Shown: positions 24,523-35,070, counted from the first letter of the stretch. The stretch: DNA of 47,323 bases from Zoogloea sp. (GCA_023150095.1 JAKLLO010000052.1:1-47323), one strand, 5' to 3'. The notes: generated by a model from the letters alone, not told the origin. Numbers and translations are program-made.

Positions 24523-27500
24523 TCAGCGTGCTCCATCCAGCGCGGGCTGTGCCGCGGCGCTGGTTTCGTATTTCTTCGTTCCCCGGGCGAACCGGTTCAG
24601 CGCCACGAACACCACCGGGGTGGTGTACAGCGTGAGGATCTGGCTGAGAATCAGGCCGCCGACGATGGCGATGCCCAGGGGCTGGCGCAGCTCGGCGCCG
24701 TCGCCCGCGCCGATGGCCAGCGGGATCGCCCCGAACAGCGCGGCCAGGGTGGTCATCAGGATCGGCCGGAAGCGCAGCACGCAGGCCCGGTGGATGGCGT
24801 CGCGGGCGCTGGCGCCTTCGCGGCGCATCAGCTCGATGGCCACGTCGATCATCATGATGGCGTTTTTCTTGACGATGCCGATGAGCAGGATCACCCCGAT
24901 CATCGCGATCAGGCTGAACTCCATGTCCACCGCCATCAGCGCCAGCAGCGCCCCCACGCCGGCCGAGGGTAGCGTGGACAGGATGGTGATCGGGTGGATC
25001 AGGCTTTCGTACAGGATGCCCAGCACGATGTAGATGGTGACCAGCGCCGCGAGGATCAGCAGCGGCTGGGTGCTCATGGATTTCTGGAAGGCGCCGGCCG
25101 AGCCCTCGAAGCTGGTGCGGATGCCCACGGGCACGCCGATCTTGGCCAGCGCGTCGTTGATCGCCGCCGTGGCGGTGCCGATGGAGCCGCCCTCGGGCAG
25201 CGCGAAGCTGATCGTCGATGCCGCCGAGCCGCCCTGGTGGCTCACCGACAGGGGCGCCAGCGTGCTCTCGAAGCGGGCGATGGCCGACAGGGGCACCAGC
25301 CCGCCGGTGGGCGACACCAGGGTGAGCTGGGCGAGCGAATCCGGCCCCTGCAGGTAGCTCGGCATGGCCTCCATCACCACCCGGTACTGGTTGAGCGGGT
25401 TGTAGATGGTGGACACCTGGCGCTGGCCGTAGGCATCGTTGAGGGCCGTGGTGACGGCGCGCATGGTCAGCCCCTGGCGGGCGACGGCATCCCGGTCGAT
25501 CACCACCGTGGTCTGGGGGCCGGCGTCCTGCTGGTCGGTGGACACATCCACGATCTCGTCGAGCCGGCTCATGGCGTTGCGGATGCGCGGCTCCCAGATG
25601 CGCAGCTCGTCCAGGCTGTCGGACTGCAGGGTGAATTGATAGGCCGAGTTGCTGGAGCGCCCGCCGATCCGGATGTCCTGAACCGGGCTCAGGTAGAGGT
25701 TGGCGCCGGGCACGTGGGCGAGCTTCTTGCGCAGCCGCCCCACCACCGCATCGGCGCTCTCCTTGCGCTCGCCCAGGGGCTTGAGGGAGATGAACATCGA
25801 CCCGTAGTTGCGCTGGCTGCCGCCGGTGAAGCCGGTGACGGTATCCACCGCCGGGTCGGCGCCGACGATGGTGAGGAAGCTGTCCATCTTGGCCTTCATG
25901 GCCTGGAAGGAGATCGCCTGGTCGGCCTCGACGAAGCCCCGCAGGCGCCCGGTGTCCTGCTGCGGGAAGAAGCCCTTGGGGATCGTGTTGTACAGATGCA
26001 CGTTGAACCCGATGGTGGCCGCCAGCACCAGCAGCACCAGCCAGCGGTGGTCCAGCGCCCAGCCGAGCGTACGCCGGTAGCCCGCCACCATGCGGTCGAG
26101 GGCCCCGCCAACCAGGCGATCGAAGCGGCCGCGGGGCGCATCCTCCGGCGGGCGCGGGCGCAGCAGGCGGGCGCACATCATCGGCGTGGCGGTGAGCGAC
26201 ACCACCATCGACACCAGGATCGCCGCCGACAGCGTCACCGCGAACTCCCGGAACAGCCGCCCCACCAGCCCACCCATGGCGAGGATGGGGATGAATGCGG
26301 CGATCAGCGACAGGCTCATGGACACCACCGTAAAGCCGATCTCCCGTGCGCCCTTGAGCGCCGCGCGCACCGGCGACATGCCCTCATCCACGTGGCGGGC
26401 GATGTTCTCCAGCACCACGATGGCATCGTCCACCACGAAGCCGGTGGCGATGGTGAGCGCCATCAACGACAGGTTGTCGAGGCTGTAACCAGCCAGATAC
26501 ATCACCGCAAAGGTGCCGATCAGCGACACCGGCACCACCACGCTGGGGATCACCGTGGCGCGGGCGCTGCGCAGGAAGAGGAAGACCACCATCACCACCA
26601 GCGCCACCGAGATCATCAGGGTGCGCTCCACCTCCTTCAGCGAGCCGCGGATGGTGGGCGTGCGGTCCATCACCACGGTCAGGTCGATGGCCGGCGAGAT
26701 GCTGGCCGACAGGCGCGGCAGCAGCGCCGTGACCCGATCAACCGTCTCGATGATGTTGGCGCCGGGCTGGCGGTTGATCATCAAGAGCACCGCCGGGCGG
26801 CCGTTGGCGTAGCCGTAGTTGCGGTCGTTCTCGACCCCGTCGCGCACCCGCGCCACGTCGGCGAGGCGCACCGCGGCGCCGTTCTTCCACGACACGATGA
26901 GCGGCTTGTAGTCGTCAGCGGTGCGGGCCTGGTCGTTGGCACCCACCTGCCAGGCGTGGCGCTCGTCCTCCAGCACGCCCTTGGGCCGGTTGGCGTTGGC
27001 GCCGACGATGGCGGTGCGCACGTCGTCGAGGTTGATCCCATTGCCGGCGAGGCGATCCGGGTCGAGCTCGACGCGCACCGCGGGCAGCGAGCTGCCCCCG
27101 ATGCTCACCTGCCCCACCCCATCCACCTGCGCCAGGCGCTGGGCGAGCACCGTGGACGCCGCGTCGTAGAGCTGGCCCTGGGACATCGTGGCCGAGGTGA
27201 GCGCGAGGATCATGATCGGCGTGTCGGCCGGGTTCACCTTGCGGTAGGTGGGGTTGCTGGGCAGGCTGGTGGGCAACTGGCTGCGCGCCGCGTTGATGGC
27301 GGCCTGCACCTCGCGGGCGGCGCCGTCGATGCTGCGGGAGAGGTCGAACTGCAGCGTCACCCGCGTGGAGCCGAGGGTGCTGGTGGAAGTCATCTCCGTC
27401 ACCCCGGCGATCTGCCCGAGGATGCGCTCCAGCGGCCCCGCCACCGTGGACGCCATCACCTCCGGGCTCGCCCCGGGCAGGCTGGCGGAGACGGAGATGG

Positions 27501-27630
27501 TCGGGTATTCCACCTGCGGCAGCGGCGCCACCGGCAGCAGCCGGAAGGCGATCAAACCCGCCAGCGCAATGGCCAGGGTGAGGAGCGTGGTGGCGACGGG
27601 GCGGAAGATGAAGAGGCGGGAGAGGTTCAT
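24523..27630 (-). CDS. mdtC: RND multidrug transporter subunit, MdtC-like
   Basis: 1035 residues from ATG 27630 (GAGG eight bases before), the usual RND length. Opening [20 protein letters not shown], then [27 protein letters not shown]4 has [14 protein letters not shown] with the proton-relay Asp pair. TM10-12 carries [17 protein letters not shown] and [19 protein letters not shown]. These are MdtB/MdtC signatures. In E. coli, MdtB and MdtC form a mixed trimer driven by proton flow, with MdtA as adaptor. The partner gene mdtB is upstream but separated by 768 bases filled with an inverted repeat composite. The outer membrane factor gene follows after two bases. Confidence 0.92.
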   Translation of the reverse strand: MNLSRLFIFRPVATTLLTLAIALAGLIAFRLLPVAPLPQVEYPTISVSASLPGASPEVMASTVAGPLERILGQIAGVTEMTSTSTLGSTRVTLQFDLSRSIDGAAREVQAAINAARSQLPTSLPSNPTYRKVNPADTPIMILALTSATMSQGQLYDAASTVLAQRLAQVDGVGQVSIGGSSLPAVRVELDPDRLAGNGINLDDVRTAIVGANANRPKGVLEDERHAWQVGANDQARTADDYKPLIVSWKNGAAVRLADVARVRDGVENDRNYGYANGRPAVLLMINRQPGANIIETVDRVTALLPRLSASISPAIDLTVVMDRTPTIRGSLKEVERTLMISVALVVMVVFLFLRSARATVIPSVVVPVSLIGTFAVMYLAGYSLDNLSLMALTIATGFVVDDAIVVLENIARHVDEGMSPVRAALKGAREIGFTVVSMSLSLIAAFIPILAMGGLVGRLFREFAVTLSAAILVSMVVSLTATPMMCARLLRPRPPEDAPRGRFDRLVGGALDRMVAGYRRTLGWALDHRWLVLLVLAATIGFNVHLYNTIPKGFFPQQDTGRLRGFVEADQAISFQAMKAKMDSFLTIVGADPAVDTVTGFTGGSQRNYGSMFISLKPLGERKESADAVVGRLRKKLAHVPGANLYLSPVQDIRIGGRSSNSAYQFTLQSDSLDELRIWEPRIRNAMSRLDEIVDVSTDQQDAGPQTTVVIDRDAVARQGLTMRAVTTALNDAYGQRQVSTIYNPLNQYRVVMEAMPSYLQGPDSLAQLTLVSPTGGLVPLSAIARFESTLAPLSVSHQGGSAASTISFALPEGGSIGTATAAINDALAKIGVPVGIRTSFEGSAGAFQKSMSTQPLLILAALVTIYIVLGILYESLIHPITILSTLPSAGVGALLALMAVDMEFSLIAMIGVILLIGIVKKNAIMMIDVAIELMRREGASARDAIHRACVLRFRPILMTTLAALFGAIPLAIGAGDGAELRQPLGIAIVGGLILSQILTLYTTPVVFVALNRFARGTKKYETSAAAQPALDGAR

Positions 27631-27842
27631 GGGGTGGGCCTCGCGCCGGCGCCGCGGCGGAGCACCCCGCACCCCTGTAGGGGCGACTTCAGTCGCCCAC
27701 ACTCACTTTGGGATGTTGTGCGTCGCATTGGCCAACCGTGCCCGCTCCTGCAGTGATTGGCCGGGACGCGTTCCACGGCCGGGTTTGCACACCCGGCCGG
27801 CTCCAGCGGCGCGAAGCAATGCTCCGCGAAACCCCGCTTCCG

Positions 27843-27902
27843 CCCCGGCGGGCGCCCTACTTTCTTGCGTCGCCAAGAAAGTAGGCAAAGAAGGCGACCC
27901 GG
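27843..27902. repeat. Hairpin arm, left copy
   Basis: A 60-base module with CCTACTTTCTTG pairing to CAAGAAAGTAGG over loop CGTCGC, followed by GCAAAGAAGGCGACCCGG. The inverted partner is at 28228-28287. Confidence 0.85.
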
Positions 27903-28227
27903 CCAGACCGGTCGTCCGCTTGTGCGGCCGCCTTCCCTGCGCTGCTCGCAACAGGCGGCCGGCGCGGAACTCGCTGGCCGCGCCGGCTCAGACAGCCGCG
28001 CCGGACGTCCCCGCCTGTCGCTGTGCTGCTCGGCGGTCTGGAACGGGCTTTTACCGGGCACCACGCCTTTACGGGGGCGATCGTTGCAGTTGAACGCACG
28101 AGCGGCTCCCGGCAACCGGAAAGAAGCCAAGCTAGGGTTGAATCCCGACAATCCTCTCAGCAAAGGCTCGGTGATTCCGAAAAGCCCGTCTGAGCCGCCG
28201 AGCAGCGCAGCAGCAGGCCCGGTGAAG

Positions 28228-28287
28228 CCGGGTCGCCTTCTTTGCTTCCTTTCTTGGCGACGCAAGAAAGGAAGTCGCCCGCCGGGG
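28228..28287. repeat. Hairpin arm, right copy
   Basis: Inverted partner of 27843-27902. Its stem is CTTCCTTTCTTG with CAAGAAAGGAAG. Relative to the left arm, two stem positions differ and both are compensated on the other strand of the stem. Confidence 0.85.
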
Positions 28288-28398
28288 CGAGTCCCGGCCG
28301 ACGAGACGCAATCCAGCATTCGAGACACCCACGTGAGCACCGCGAACTCAGCCCACGTCGGGCGACTGAAGTCGCCCCTACAGGGCCCCGCCGCCCGC

Positions 28399-31300
28399 TC
28401 ACGCTGCGCCCTCCCCCTTCACCCGCCGCGCGAGGCGGTCGAAGGCCAGGTAGATCACCGGCGTGGTGAACAAGGTGAGCACCTGGCTCACCAGCAGGCC
28501 ACCGACCAGGGTGATGCCCAGCGGCTGACGGAGTTCGGAGCCCACGCCGTTGCCCAGCATCAGCGGCAGCGCGCCCAGCAGTGCGGCGAGGGTGGTCATC
28601 AGGATCGGGCGGAAGCGCAGCAGGCAGGCCTGGAAGATCGCCTCGCGAGGGCCGAGGCCGTCGCTCCGCTGCGCATCCAGCGCGAAGTCGATCATCATGA
28701 TCGCGTTCTTCTTGACGATACCGATGAGCAGCACGATGCCGATGATCCCGACGATGCCCAGCTCGGTGCGCGCCACCAGCAGCGCCAGCAGCGCGCCCAC
28801 GCCGGCCGAGGGCAGCGTGGAGAGGATGGTCACCGGGTGGATGTAGCTCTCGTAGAGCACGCCCAGCACGATGTACATGGTGACCACCGCGGCGAGGATC
28901 AGCAGCAGCGTGCTGGTGAGGGACGACTGGAAGGCCAGCGCGGCGCCCTGGAAGTGGGTCTCGATGCTCACCGGCATGCCCAGCCCGGCCTCGGCGGCGC
29001 GGATCGCGTCCACCGCGTCGCCCAGGGCCGCGCCGGGGGCCAGGTTGAACGACAGCGTGGCCGCCGGGAACTGGCCCAGGTGATTGACCGCCAGCGTGGC
29101 CGGGCGCTCGCTCACCTTGACCACCGACGACAAGGGCACCTGCACGCCGCCGGTGCCGGCCACGTAGAGCTTGGCGATGGCGTCCGGCGTGCCGCGGAAC
29201 TCGGGCTTCACCTCCAGCACCACGCGGTACTGGGTGGTCTGGGTGAAGATGGTGGACACCAGCCGCTGGCCGTAGGCGTTGTAGAGGGCGTTGTCGATGG
29301 CGGCGGTGCTCACGCCCAGCCGGGCGGCGCTGGCCCGGTCGATCTCGATCCAGGCTTGCAGGCCACGGTCCTGCAGATCCGAGGCCACGTCGGCGAGCTG
29401 GGGCAGATCGCGCATGCGTTCGAGGAGCTTCGGCACCCATTCGGAGAGCAGCGCGGCATCCGGCGCCATCATCGAAAACTGGTACTGGGTGCGGCTCACC
29501 CGATCTTCGATGGACAGATCCTGCACCGGCTGCATGTAGAGGGTGATGCCGGCGACCTTCTGCAGTTCGGGCTGCAGGCGGCGGATGACTTCGGTGGCGC
29601 TGGCGTCGCGCTCGCCGCGGGGCTTGAGGCTGATGAGCAGGCGCCCGCTGTTCAGCGTCGCGTTGGTGCCATCCACGCCGATGAAGGACGACAGGCCGGC
29701 CACCGCCGGGTCTTTCAGCACCACCTCGGCCACCGCCTGCTGGCGCTCGGACATGGCGCCGAAGGAGATCGACTGGTCGGCCTCGGTGATGCCCTGGATC
29801 GCGCCGGTGTCCTGCACCGGAAAGAAGCCCTTGGGCACGAAGACATACAGCAGCGCGGTGAGCGCCAGCGTGCCCACCGCCACCAGCAGGGTGAGCCCCT
29901 GGCGGGCCAGCACCCAGTCGAGCATCACCCCGTAGCGGGCAATCACCCGGTCGAAGAAGTCGCCCATCGTCTTGTAGAACCAGCCCTGCTGGCCCTCGGG
30001 CACGTGGTGCAGCAGCCGCGCGCACATCATCGGCGTGAGGGTGAGCGACACCACCGCCGAGATGAGGATGGCGATGGCCATGGTGATGGCGAACTCACGG
30101 AACAGCCGGCCCACCACATCCGCCATGAAGAGCAGCGGGATGAGCACCGCGATCAGCGAGAAGGTGAGCGAGATGATGGTGAAGCCGATCTGGCGGGCGC
30201 CCTTCAGCGCGGCCTCCATCGGCGATTCGCCCTCTTCCACGTAGCGGGCAATGTTCTCGATCATCACGATGGCGTCGTCCACCACGAAGCCGGTGGAGAT
30301 GGTGAGCGCCATCAGGGTGAGGTTGTTGAGGCTGAAGCCGGCGAGGTACATCACCCCGAAGGTGCCGACGATGGACAGGGGCACCGCCACGCTGGGGATG
30401 ATGGTGGCCGGCACGCTGCGCAGGAACAGGAAGATCACCATCACCACCAGCGCCACGGCCAGCACCAGCTCCATCTGCACGTCGTGCACCGAGGCGCGGA
30501 TGGTGGTGGTGCGGTCGTTGATGACGCGCACGTCGAGGGACGCGGGCAGGCTGGCGGTCATCTGCGGCAAGAGCGCGGTGACCTTGTCGGCCACCTCGAT
30601 CACGTTGGCGCCGGGCTGGCGCTGCACGTTGATGATCACCGCGTCCTGGCGGTCGGCCCAGGCGGCGAGGCGCAGGTTCTCGGCGCCATCGACGAGGGTG
30701 GCCACGTCGGAGAGGCGGATCGGGTTGCCGTTTTTGTAGGCGACGATGAGCTTCGCGTATTCATCCGCCGAGCGCAGCTGGTCGTTGGCGTCGATGGTGG
30801 ACGCGCGCTGGGGGCCGTCGAAGCTGCCCTTGGCCTGGGTGACGTTGGCGTTGGCGATGGCCGTGCGGATGTCCTCCAGCCCCAGCCCGTAGGCCGCGGC
30901 GGCGGTAGGGTTGACCTGCACCCGCACCGCCGGGCGGCGCCCGCCGGCGATGCTCACCAGGCCCACGCCGGGCACCTGGGCGATCTTCTGGGCGAGGCGG
31001 CTTTCCACCAGATCGTGGATGCGGGTGATGGGCAGGCTGGGCGAACTCACCGCCAGGGTGAGGATGGGCGCGTCGGCCGGATTGACCTTGCTGTAGGTGG
31101 GCGGCGCCGGCAGATCGGTGGGCAGCAGGTTGGACGCGGCGTTGATGGCTGCCTGCACCTGCTGCTCGGCCACGTCGAGCCCCATCGACAGGGTGAAGCG
31201 CAGGGTGATGACCGACGCCCCGCCCGAGCTGGTGGATGTCATCTCGTCCAGCCCCGGCATCTGGCCGAACTGGCGCTCCAGCGGCGCGGTGATGGCCGAG

Positions 31301-31479
31301 GTCATCACGTCCGGGCTGGCGCCGGGGTACAGGGTCTTGACCTGGATGGTCGGGTAATCCACCTCGGGCAGCGCCGAGATCGGCAGCAGCCGGTAGGCCA
31401 CCAGGCCCGCCAGCAGGATCGCCACCATCAGCAGCGACGTGGCCACCGGGCGCAGGATGAAGAGACGGGAGGGGTTCAT
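28399..31479 (-). CDS. mdtB: RND multidrug transporter subunit, MdtB-like
   Basis: 1026 residues from ATG 31479; the upstream 25 codons of the open frame include REP sequence and are not coding. Opening [20 protein letters not shown], then [26 protein letters not shown]4 [14 protein letters not shown] has the Asp pair, and [16 protein letters not shown] and [19 protein letters not shown] mark TM10-12. Order after mdtA and likeness to MdtB support the name; MdtB and MdtC act as one heterotrimer in E. coli, which exports novobiocin, bile salts and similar compounds. The gap to mdtA (150 bases) holds REPIN 2, and the gap to mdtC holds the 705-bp composite. Confidence 0.92.
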   Translation of the reverse strand: MNPSRLFILRPVATSLLMVAILLAGLVAYRLLPISALPEVDYPTIQVKTLYPGASPDVMTSAITAPLERQFGQMPGLDEMTSTSSGGASVITLRFTLSMGLDVAEQQVQAAINAASNLLPTDLPAPPTYSKVNPADAPILTLAVSSPSLPITRIHDLVESRLAQKIAQVPGVGLVSIAGGRRPAVRVQVNPTAAAAYGLGLEDIRTAIANANVTQAKGSFDGPQRASTIDANDQLRSADEYAKLIVAYKNGNPIRLSDVATLVDGAENLRLAAWADRQDAVIINVQRQPGANVIEVADKVTALLPQMTASLPASLDVRVINDRTTTIRASVHDVQMELVLAVALVVMVIFLFLRSVPATIIPSVAVPLSIVGTFGVMYLAGFSLNNLTLMALTISTGFVVDDAIVMIENIARYVEEGESPMEAALKGARQIGFTIISLTFSLIAVLIPLLFMADVVGRLFREFAITMAIAILISAVVSLTLTPMMCARLLHHVPEGQQGWFYKTMGDFFDRVIARYGVMLDWVLARQGLTLLVAVGTLALTALLYVFVPKGFFPVQDTGAIQGITEADQSISFGAMSERQQAVAEVVLKDPAVAGLSSFIGVDGTNATLNSGRLLISLKPRGERDASATEVIRRLQPELQKVAGITLYMQPVQDLSIEDRVSRTQYQFSMMAPDAALLSEWVPKLLERMRDLPQLADVASDLQDRGLQAWIEIDRASAARLGVSTAAIDNALYNAYGQRLVSTIFTQTTQYRVVLEVKPEFRGTPDAIAKLYVAGTGGVQVPLSSVVKVSERPATLAVNHLGQFPAATLSFNLAPGAALGDAVDAIRAAEAGLGMPVSIETHFQGAALAFQSSLTSTLLLILAAVVTMYIVLGVLYESYIHPVTILSTLPSAGVGALLALLVARTELGIVGIIGIVLLIGIVKKNAIMMIDFALDAQRSDGLGPREAIFQACLLRFRPILMTTLAALLGALPLMLGNGVGSELRQPLGITLVGGLLVSQVLTLFTTPVIYLAFDRLARRVKGEGAA

Positions 31480-31522
31480 GCCGCGCGCCTCCGGGCCACA
31501 CCGCGCCCGTGCAGGAGCGTTT

Positions 31523-31610
31523 GTAGGGGCGACTTCAGTCGCCCTCCCCTCCATGACTCATTGTGCGCGGCATTCCGGATGCCGGGCAGGGCGACTGAAG
31601 TCGCCCCTAC
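31523..31610. repeat. REPIN 2 between mdtA and mdtB
   Basis: Two inverted REP units identical to those of REPIN 1 (31523-31544 and 31589-31610), 88 bp in all, with an unrelated centre that contains its own CATTCCGGATG palindrome. It fills most of the gap between mdtA and mdtB. Confidence 0.92.
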
Positions 31611-31629
31611 AGATTGATGCGTCATCCGA

Positions 31630-32913
31630 TCAATGCCCCGGCCGGCCGCCGCCATTGCCGCGCTTCTTCTCGCGGCCCGGCGCATCCACTGCCTTCGGGT
31701 CGATGGCTTCCACCATCGCGCCGTCCTTCAGCTTGTCGAGGCCATCCACCACCACCTTGTCGCCGGCAGCAAGGCCGTCCTCGACCACCGCCACGCCGCC
31801 ATCGGTGGCGCCGAGCTTGACCGGTACCGCGGCCACCTTGCCGCCCTCGCCCAGGCGATACACGAAGCGCCCCTTGGCGCCCTGCTGCAGCGCCGCCGTG
31901 GGCACCGCAACGACGCCGCTGAGCGTATCGAGCAGCAGGCGCACATTGACGAACTGGTTGGGGAACAGGCTGCCGTCCTTGTTGGCGAACTCGGCCTTCA
32001 GCTTGACGGTGCCGGTGGTGGTGTCGATCAGGCTGTCCACCGCCAGCAGCTTGCCTTCGGCCAGGCGCTGCTTCATGTCCCGATCCCAGGCTTCCACACC
32101 GAGCCCGGCGCCGGACCGAACCCGCGCCATGATCGCCGGCAGGCGGTCTTCCGGCACTGCAAAGACGGCGGTGATCGGCGAAACCTGGGCGATGGTGACG
32201 AGGCCGTTGGTGTCGGACGCCTTGACCATGTTGCCCGGATCGACGGTGCGCAAACCCGCGCGGCCGGCGATCGGCGCCTTGATGGTGGTGTAGGAGAGCT
32301 GCAGCTCGGCGCTCTTCACCGCGGCTTCATCGGCCTGCACCGTGCCCTGGTACTGGCGCACCAGCGCTTCCTGGGTATCCACCTGCTGCTTGGCGATGGA
32401 ATCCTGGGCCAGCAGGCCGCGGTAGCGTTCGAGGTCGATCTTCGCGTTCTTCAGCAGCGCAGCGTCCCGGGCCAGCGTGCCGCGGGCCTGCTCCAGCGCG
32501 GCCTTGAAGGGCTCCGGGTCGATCAGGGCGAGCACCTCGCCGGCCTTCACCGGCTGGCCTTCGGTAAATTTCACCGCCAGCAGCGGGCCATCCACCCGCG
32601 CCCGCACCACCACCTGGTTGCGCGGCACCACGCTGCCGAGCGCCGGCACCACCACGCGCACGTCGCGGGTGGCGATGGTTTCAAGCGTCACCGGGATCGG
32701 CCGATCGCCCCGTCCGCCGGGGCCACCCGGGCCGCCGCGGCGCCCGTCCGCCGGCTTGCCGCCGCCCTCGCCGTCCGGCGCGGGCCGATGCGTGGCGTAC
32801 CAGCCGCCCGCGGCCAGCACGGCCAGCCCCACAAAGTAGGACCAGAGGCGACGTTTCTTGGAAGGCGATGCGGGGGAGGAAGACGGAGACGAGGCGTTTG
32901 AAGAGCTGGACAT
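31630..32913 (-). CDS. mdtA: RND periplasmic adaptor (membrane fusion protein), MdtA-like
   Basis: 427 residues from ATG 32913 (GGAAAAG just upstream). Residues 1-18 are Ser/Ala/Pro-rich, then KKRRLWSYFVGLAVLAAGGW forms the anchor. The lipoyl half-motifs are VVPRNQVVVRARVDGPLLAVKFTEGQPVKAGEVLALID and LSYTTIKAPIAGRAGLRTVDPGNMV, flanking a coiled-coil hairpin. The end is Lys/Arg/Gly-rich (REKKRGNGGGRPGH). It bridges MdtBC and the outer membrane factor in the periplasm. It is first in the four-gene pump operon. A terminator-like hairpin sits 28 bases before its start, so expression may be subject to attenuation. No adjacent BaeSR-like regulator is seen. Confidence 0.9.
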   Translation of the reverse strand: MSSSSNASSPSSSPASPSKKRRLWSYFVGLAVLAAGGWYATHRPAPDGEGGGKPADGRRGGPGGPGGRGDRPIPVTLETIATRDVRVVVPALGSVVPRNQVVVRARVDGPLLAVKFTEGQPVKAGEVLALIDPEPFKAALEQARGTLARDAALLKNAKIDLERYRGLLAQDSIAKQQVDTQEALVRQYQGTVQADEAAVKSAELQLSYTTIKAPIAGRAGLRTVDPGNMVKASDTNGLVTIAQVSPITAVFAVPEDRLPAIMARVRSGAGLGVEAWDRDMKQRLAEGKLLAVDSLIDTTTGTVKLKAEFANKDGSLFPNQFVNVRLLLDTLSGVVAVPTAALQQGAKGRFVYRLGEGGKVAAVPVKLGATDGGVAVVEDGLAAGDKVVVDGLDKLKDGAMVEAIDPKAVDAPGREKKRGNGGGRPGH

Positions 32914-32940
32914 GGAGACTTTTCCGGAACGCGCCCGGAC

Positions 32941-32965
32941 AAAAACAGCCGGGAAAATACCCGGC
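32941..32965 (-). terminator. Rho-independent terminator upstream of mdtA
   Basis: On the minus strand GCCGGG and CCCGGC (6 bp, loop TATTTT) are followed by TGTTTTTG. It lies about 105 bases after the last gene of the M6/ATP-grasp operon and 28 bases before mdtA. It fits the end of that operon, or an attenuator in the mdtA leader. Confidence 0.7.
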
Positions 32966-33069
32966 AACGGGCCGGATACGAGCAGCGGCCTATGCTACAC
33001 GATGCGATTGTTAAACGCGGTCAAGGCGGGCACGCCGACGGCGCTCCGCGACGGGCGAGGAGGCAGACA

Positions 33070-33363
33070 CTACTCGGCGACGAGCGTTCCCGGCACGAGG
33101 GTATGAACCCCCGGCGCGCGCAGGCGCAGCTGCATCCCGATCGCGGCCCCGGCCGCCAGCCCGTCCGTGCGCCCCCGGTCGGTGGGCGGAACGAGGACGG
33201 TGAGCACCTCGCCGGCCGGCGCGTCGATGAGGCTGGGCAGATCGCCGGCCGCGGTGGCGTGGAGCACCTCCACGTTCAGCCGCTGCCAGCCCGGCCGCGC
33301 CGGGTCGTCGGCGGCGTCAAGCAGGCGCGCCTTCAGCTGGGTGGCGTTTTCGATGACTTCCAC
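33070..33363 (-). CDS. Small conserved-looking protein of the M6/ATP-grasp operon
   Basis: 97 residues starting at GTG 33363, with GGAGG eight bases before, inside the end of the ATP-grasp gene (47-base overlap). No signal peptide, no Cys, no membrane segment. The middle (LPSLIDAPAGEVLTVLVPPTDRG) and end (GAAIGMQLRLRAPGVHTLVPGTL) look like a small beta-rich domain. The codon pattern and overlap argue for a real gene. I recognise no family. Being the last gene of the operon it may be an accessory or binding protein of the ligase, or a substrate of it. Confidence 0.6.
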   Translation of the reverse strand: MEVIENATQLKARLLDAADDPARPGWQRLNVEVLHATAAGDLPSLIDAPAGEVLTVLVPPTDRGRTDGLAAGAAIGMQLRLRAPGVHTLVPGTLVAE

Positions 33364-34288
33364 GACGGCTTCCTCCGGAAAGGTGGATCACCAGCGCCTC
33401 GGCCACGGCTTCGGCCGATTCGCGGTCGAAACAACTATACGCCGGCGACGGGTTGACCTCGAAGCACACGAACTGCCCGTCGGGCTGGCGCTTCAGGTCG
33501 ATACCCGCAAGCGCCAGCCCCATACCGGCCGCCAGCGCCACGCAGCGCCGGGCCACGTCGGCGGGGAGGCTGTCCGGGTGCATCTCGGCGCTCGTTCCCT
33601 CGCGGCTGGCGTAGCGGTAGTCGGTGGCATCGGAATCGACCCGCGTGCAGAACACGGCCTCGCCCACCACATGCACCCGGTAATTCACCCCGGGCACGAA
33701 GGCCTGGAACAGCGTCGGCAGCGCGCGGATGCGTTCCAGCTCGACATCGTGGGCATCGCCCAGCCGGGTGACGATGGAGCGCACGCCGCTGGCCGACTTG
33801 AACACCACCTCGCCGTAGATCCGGCGGAAAGCCCGCACCGCGTCCGGGTCGTTGGTGACGATGGACGGCGGCACGGCGAAGCCCGCGTCGCGGATCAGCC
33901 GCGCCTGCCAGGGCTTGGAGGCGTTCGACATGCCCGCCCCCATCCGGTTGGCCACGCGGATCGGCGCGGCCTCCAGCCAGGCGTTCAGGGCATCGACAAG
34001 ATAATGGTGATGCATCACCCCGTGGGGATCGGCAGGCGCATCACGCAGCAGGCTGGCCGGCACCACCCGGGTGTAGGCACCGCCGCAGCGGGCCAGATCC
34101 AGCTCGGTGGCGCCATCCCACCAGCGGGCAAACAGCTTGCCGCCGCGCACGCCGGCCTCGATGTCCTGGCCGGCCAGGCAGCGCTGGTCGATCACCCGGC
34201 AGTCGATGCCGAGGCGCCCAGCCGCCTCGATGGCCATTGCCAGCGGCGATTCGCTGGCCACGCCGCACACCAGCACCGGCCCGCTCAC
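33317..34288 (-). CDS. RimK-like ATP-grasp ligase
   Basis: 323 residues. N-terminal pre-ATP-grasp domain PVLVCGVASESPLAMAIEAAGRLGIDCRVID; central ATP-binding region NASKPWQARLIRDAGFAVPPSIVTND and YGEVVFKSASGVRSIV (Lys for nucleotide); LFQAFVPGVNYRVHVVG; and the metal-site end LALAGIDLKRQPDGQFVCFEVNPSPAYSCFD with Asp, Glu and Asn of the grasp. All key elements are present, so it should be an active ligase joining a carboxylate to an amine (or similar) with ATP. It overlaps the previous gene by 4 bases (ATGA) and the next by 47, a tight operon with the M6 protease. The acceptor is unknown. Confidence 0.85.
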   Translation of the reverse strand: MSGPVLVCGVASESPLAMAIEAAGRLGIDCRVIDQRCLAGQDIEAGVRGGKLFARWWDGATELDLARCGGAYTRVVPASLLRDAPADPHGVMHHHYLVDALNAWLEAAPIRVANRMGAGMSNASKPWQARLIRDAGFAVPPSIVTNDPDAVRAFRRIYGEVVFKSASGVRSIVTRLGDAHDVELERIRALPTLFQAFVPGVNYRVHVVGEAVFCTRVDSDATDYRYASREGTSAEMHPDSLPADVARRCVALAAGMGLALAGIDLKRQPDGQFVCFEVNPSPAYSCFDRESAEAVAEALVIHLSGGSRRGSHRKRHPAEGAPA

Positions 34289-35058
34289 AGCGCCGCCTCC
34301 AGCCAGTCCACGCAGGCCTCGGCCACGGCCGCGTCGTCAAACGACGGCCGAGGCTCCACTTCGCGCAGCACGCCGCCGGCAAAGCCCAGCGCCGCGTAAC
34401 CCAGCCCCAGCGCCGTCACGAAGGCCGCGCAGCGCGCCGCCAGCTCCGCGTCCGCCAGCCCGACGCAGCGCGGGCCGAACACCCACACCCAGCTCAGCGC
34501 CCCGACCGCCGCGGCAGGCCGATACCAGCCGGCCGCATCGCTGCCCTTCGGAAATCCCGCCCCCACCCGCTCGAGCCCGGCACAGGCACCGCCGCGCACC
34601 GACGACGCCACCACAAAATCCCCCGCCACCAGCCCGTGGTCCGCCGCCACCGCGTGCCAGCCCAGCGGATGCAGCGACGCCGCCCAGGCGTTCTCGCCCG
34701 CCGGCAGGTTGGCCACCGGCACCGCCAGCCCGTGCAGCCAGCTGGCCAGGAGCGCCGAAAACTCTGCGGCGGCGTAGTCCCGATCTTCGGGCGCCGCATG
34801 GGCGAAGGCCGGTGGCAGCGCGGCATCGAGGCGATGCAGCACCACGCCGATCCGGCTGTCGTCGAGACTGCGCCCGTCCGGCAGTTCGAGCAGCGTGCCG
34901 TCTTTTTCCGGCACGTGATGCCAGCGGGCGACCGACAATTCCGCCAGCCCCGCCGACACCACCGGACGCCCCCGCGCAGCCAGCCCGGCACCGACGACGT
35001 GGGCGGTCACGTCGTCGGCGCCGGCCAGGATCAGGGCCACCCGGTCAGGCGTGGACAT
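34285..35058 (-). CDS. Degenerate ATP-grasp-like partner protein
   Basis: 257 residues, cytoplasmic. The start (RVALILAGADDVTAHVVGAGLAARGRPVVSAG) and the end (ALGLGYAALGFAGGVLREVEPRPSFDDAAVAEACVDWLEAAL) run parallel to the start and end of the neighbouring ATP-grasp protein. There LAGIDLKR...FEVNPSPAYSCFDRE occupies the matching place. The central nucleotide-binding part is short, without a clear Lys-containing ATP loop, and the metal Asn is replaced (EVEPRPSFDD). I read it as a diverged, perhaps inactive, paralogue that pairs with the ligase. Twelve bases separate it from the protease gene. It may bind the substrate; this is inference. Confidence 0.6.
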   Translation of the reverse strand: MSTPDRVALILAGADDVTAHVVGAGLAARGRPVVSAGLAELSVARWHHVPEKDGTLLELPDGRSLDDSRIGVVLHRLDAALPPAFAHAAPEDRDYAAAEFSALLASWLHGLAVPVANLPAGENAWAASLHPLGWHAVAADHGLVAGDFVVASSVRGGACAGLERVGAGFPKGSDAAGWYRPAAAVGALSWVWVFGPRCVGLADAELAARCAAFVTALGLGYAALGFAGGVLREVEPRPSFDDAAVAEACVDWLEAAL

Positions 35059-35070
35059 GCGCCGGCTGCC

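Larger units (their letters stand above)
27677..28381. repeat. 705-bp composite repeat: two inverted, diverged modular copies ended by REP units
   Basis: It occupies almost the whole gap between mdtC and mdtB. Identical REP units end it (27677-27698 and 28360-28381, inverted). Inside are two 60-base arms in inverted orientation (27843-27902 and 28228-28287) matching at 55 of 60 positions; each contains a perfect 12-bp hairpin with loop CGTCGC or GCGACG. Further in, GCTGCTCGGCGG (28025-28036) recurs inverted at 28195-28206, each followed by a CGGGCTTTT motif. The modules come in the same order but with different spacing, so the element looks like two old inverted copies. No believable gene is inside. 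Confidence 0.85.

Noticed and set aside
24994..27756. 920-codon open frame antisense to mdtC
   Set aside because: Same shadow effect; no ribosome site or recognisable fold.
27677..28381. Possible insertion sequence or MITE with a gene inside
   Set aside because: No transposase-like frame and no target duplication that I can see; it fits REP-ended modular repeats better.
27757..31617. Very long open frame (1286 codons) antisense to mdtB and the repeat composite
   Set aside because: High GC removes stops from the shadow frames; its product is His/Arg/Gln-rich without domains, and mdtB is certain on the other strand.
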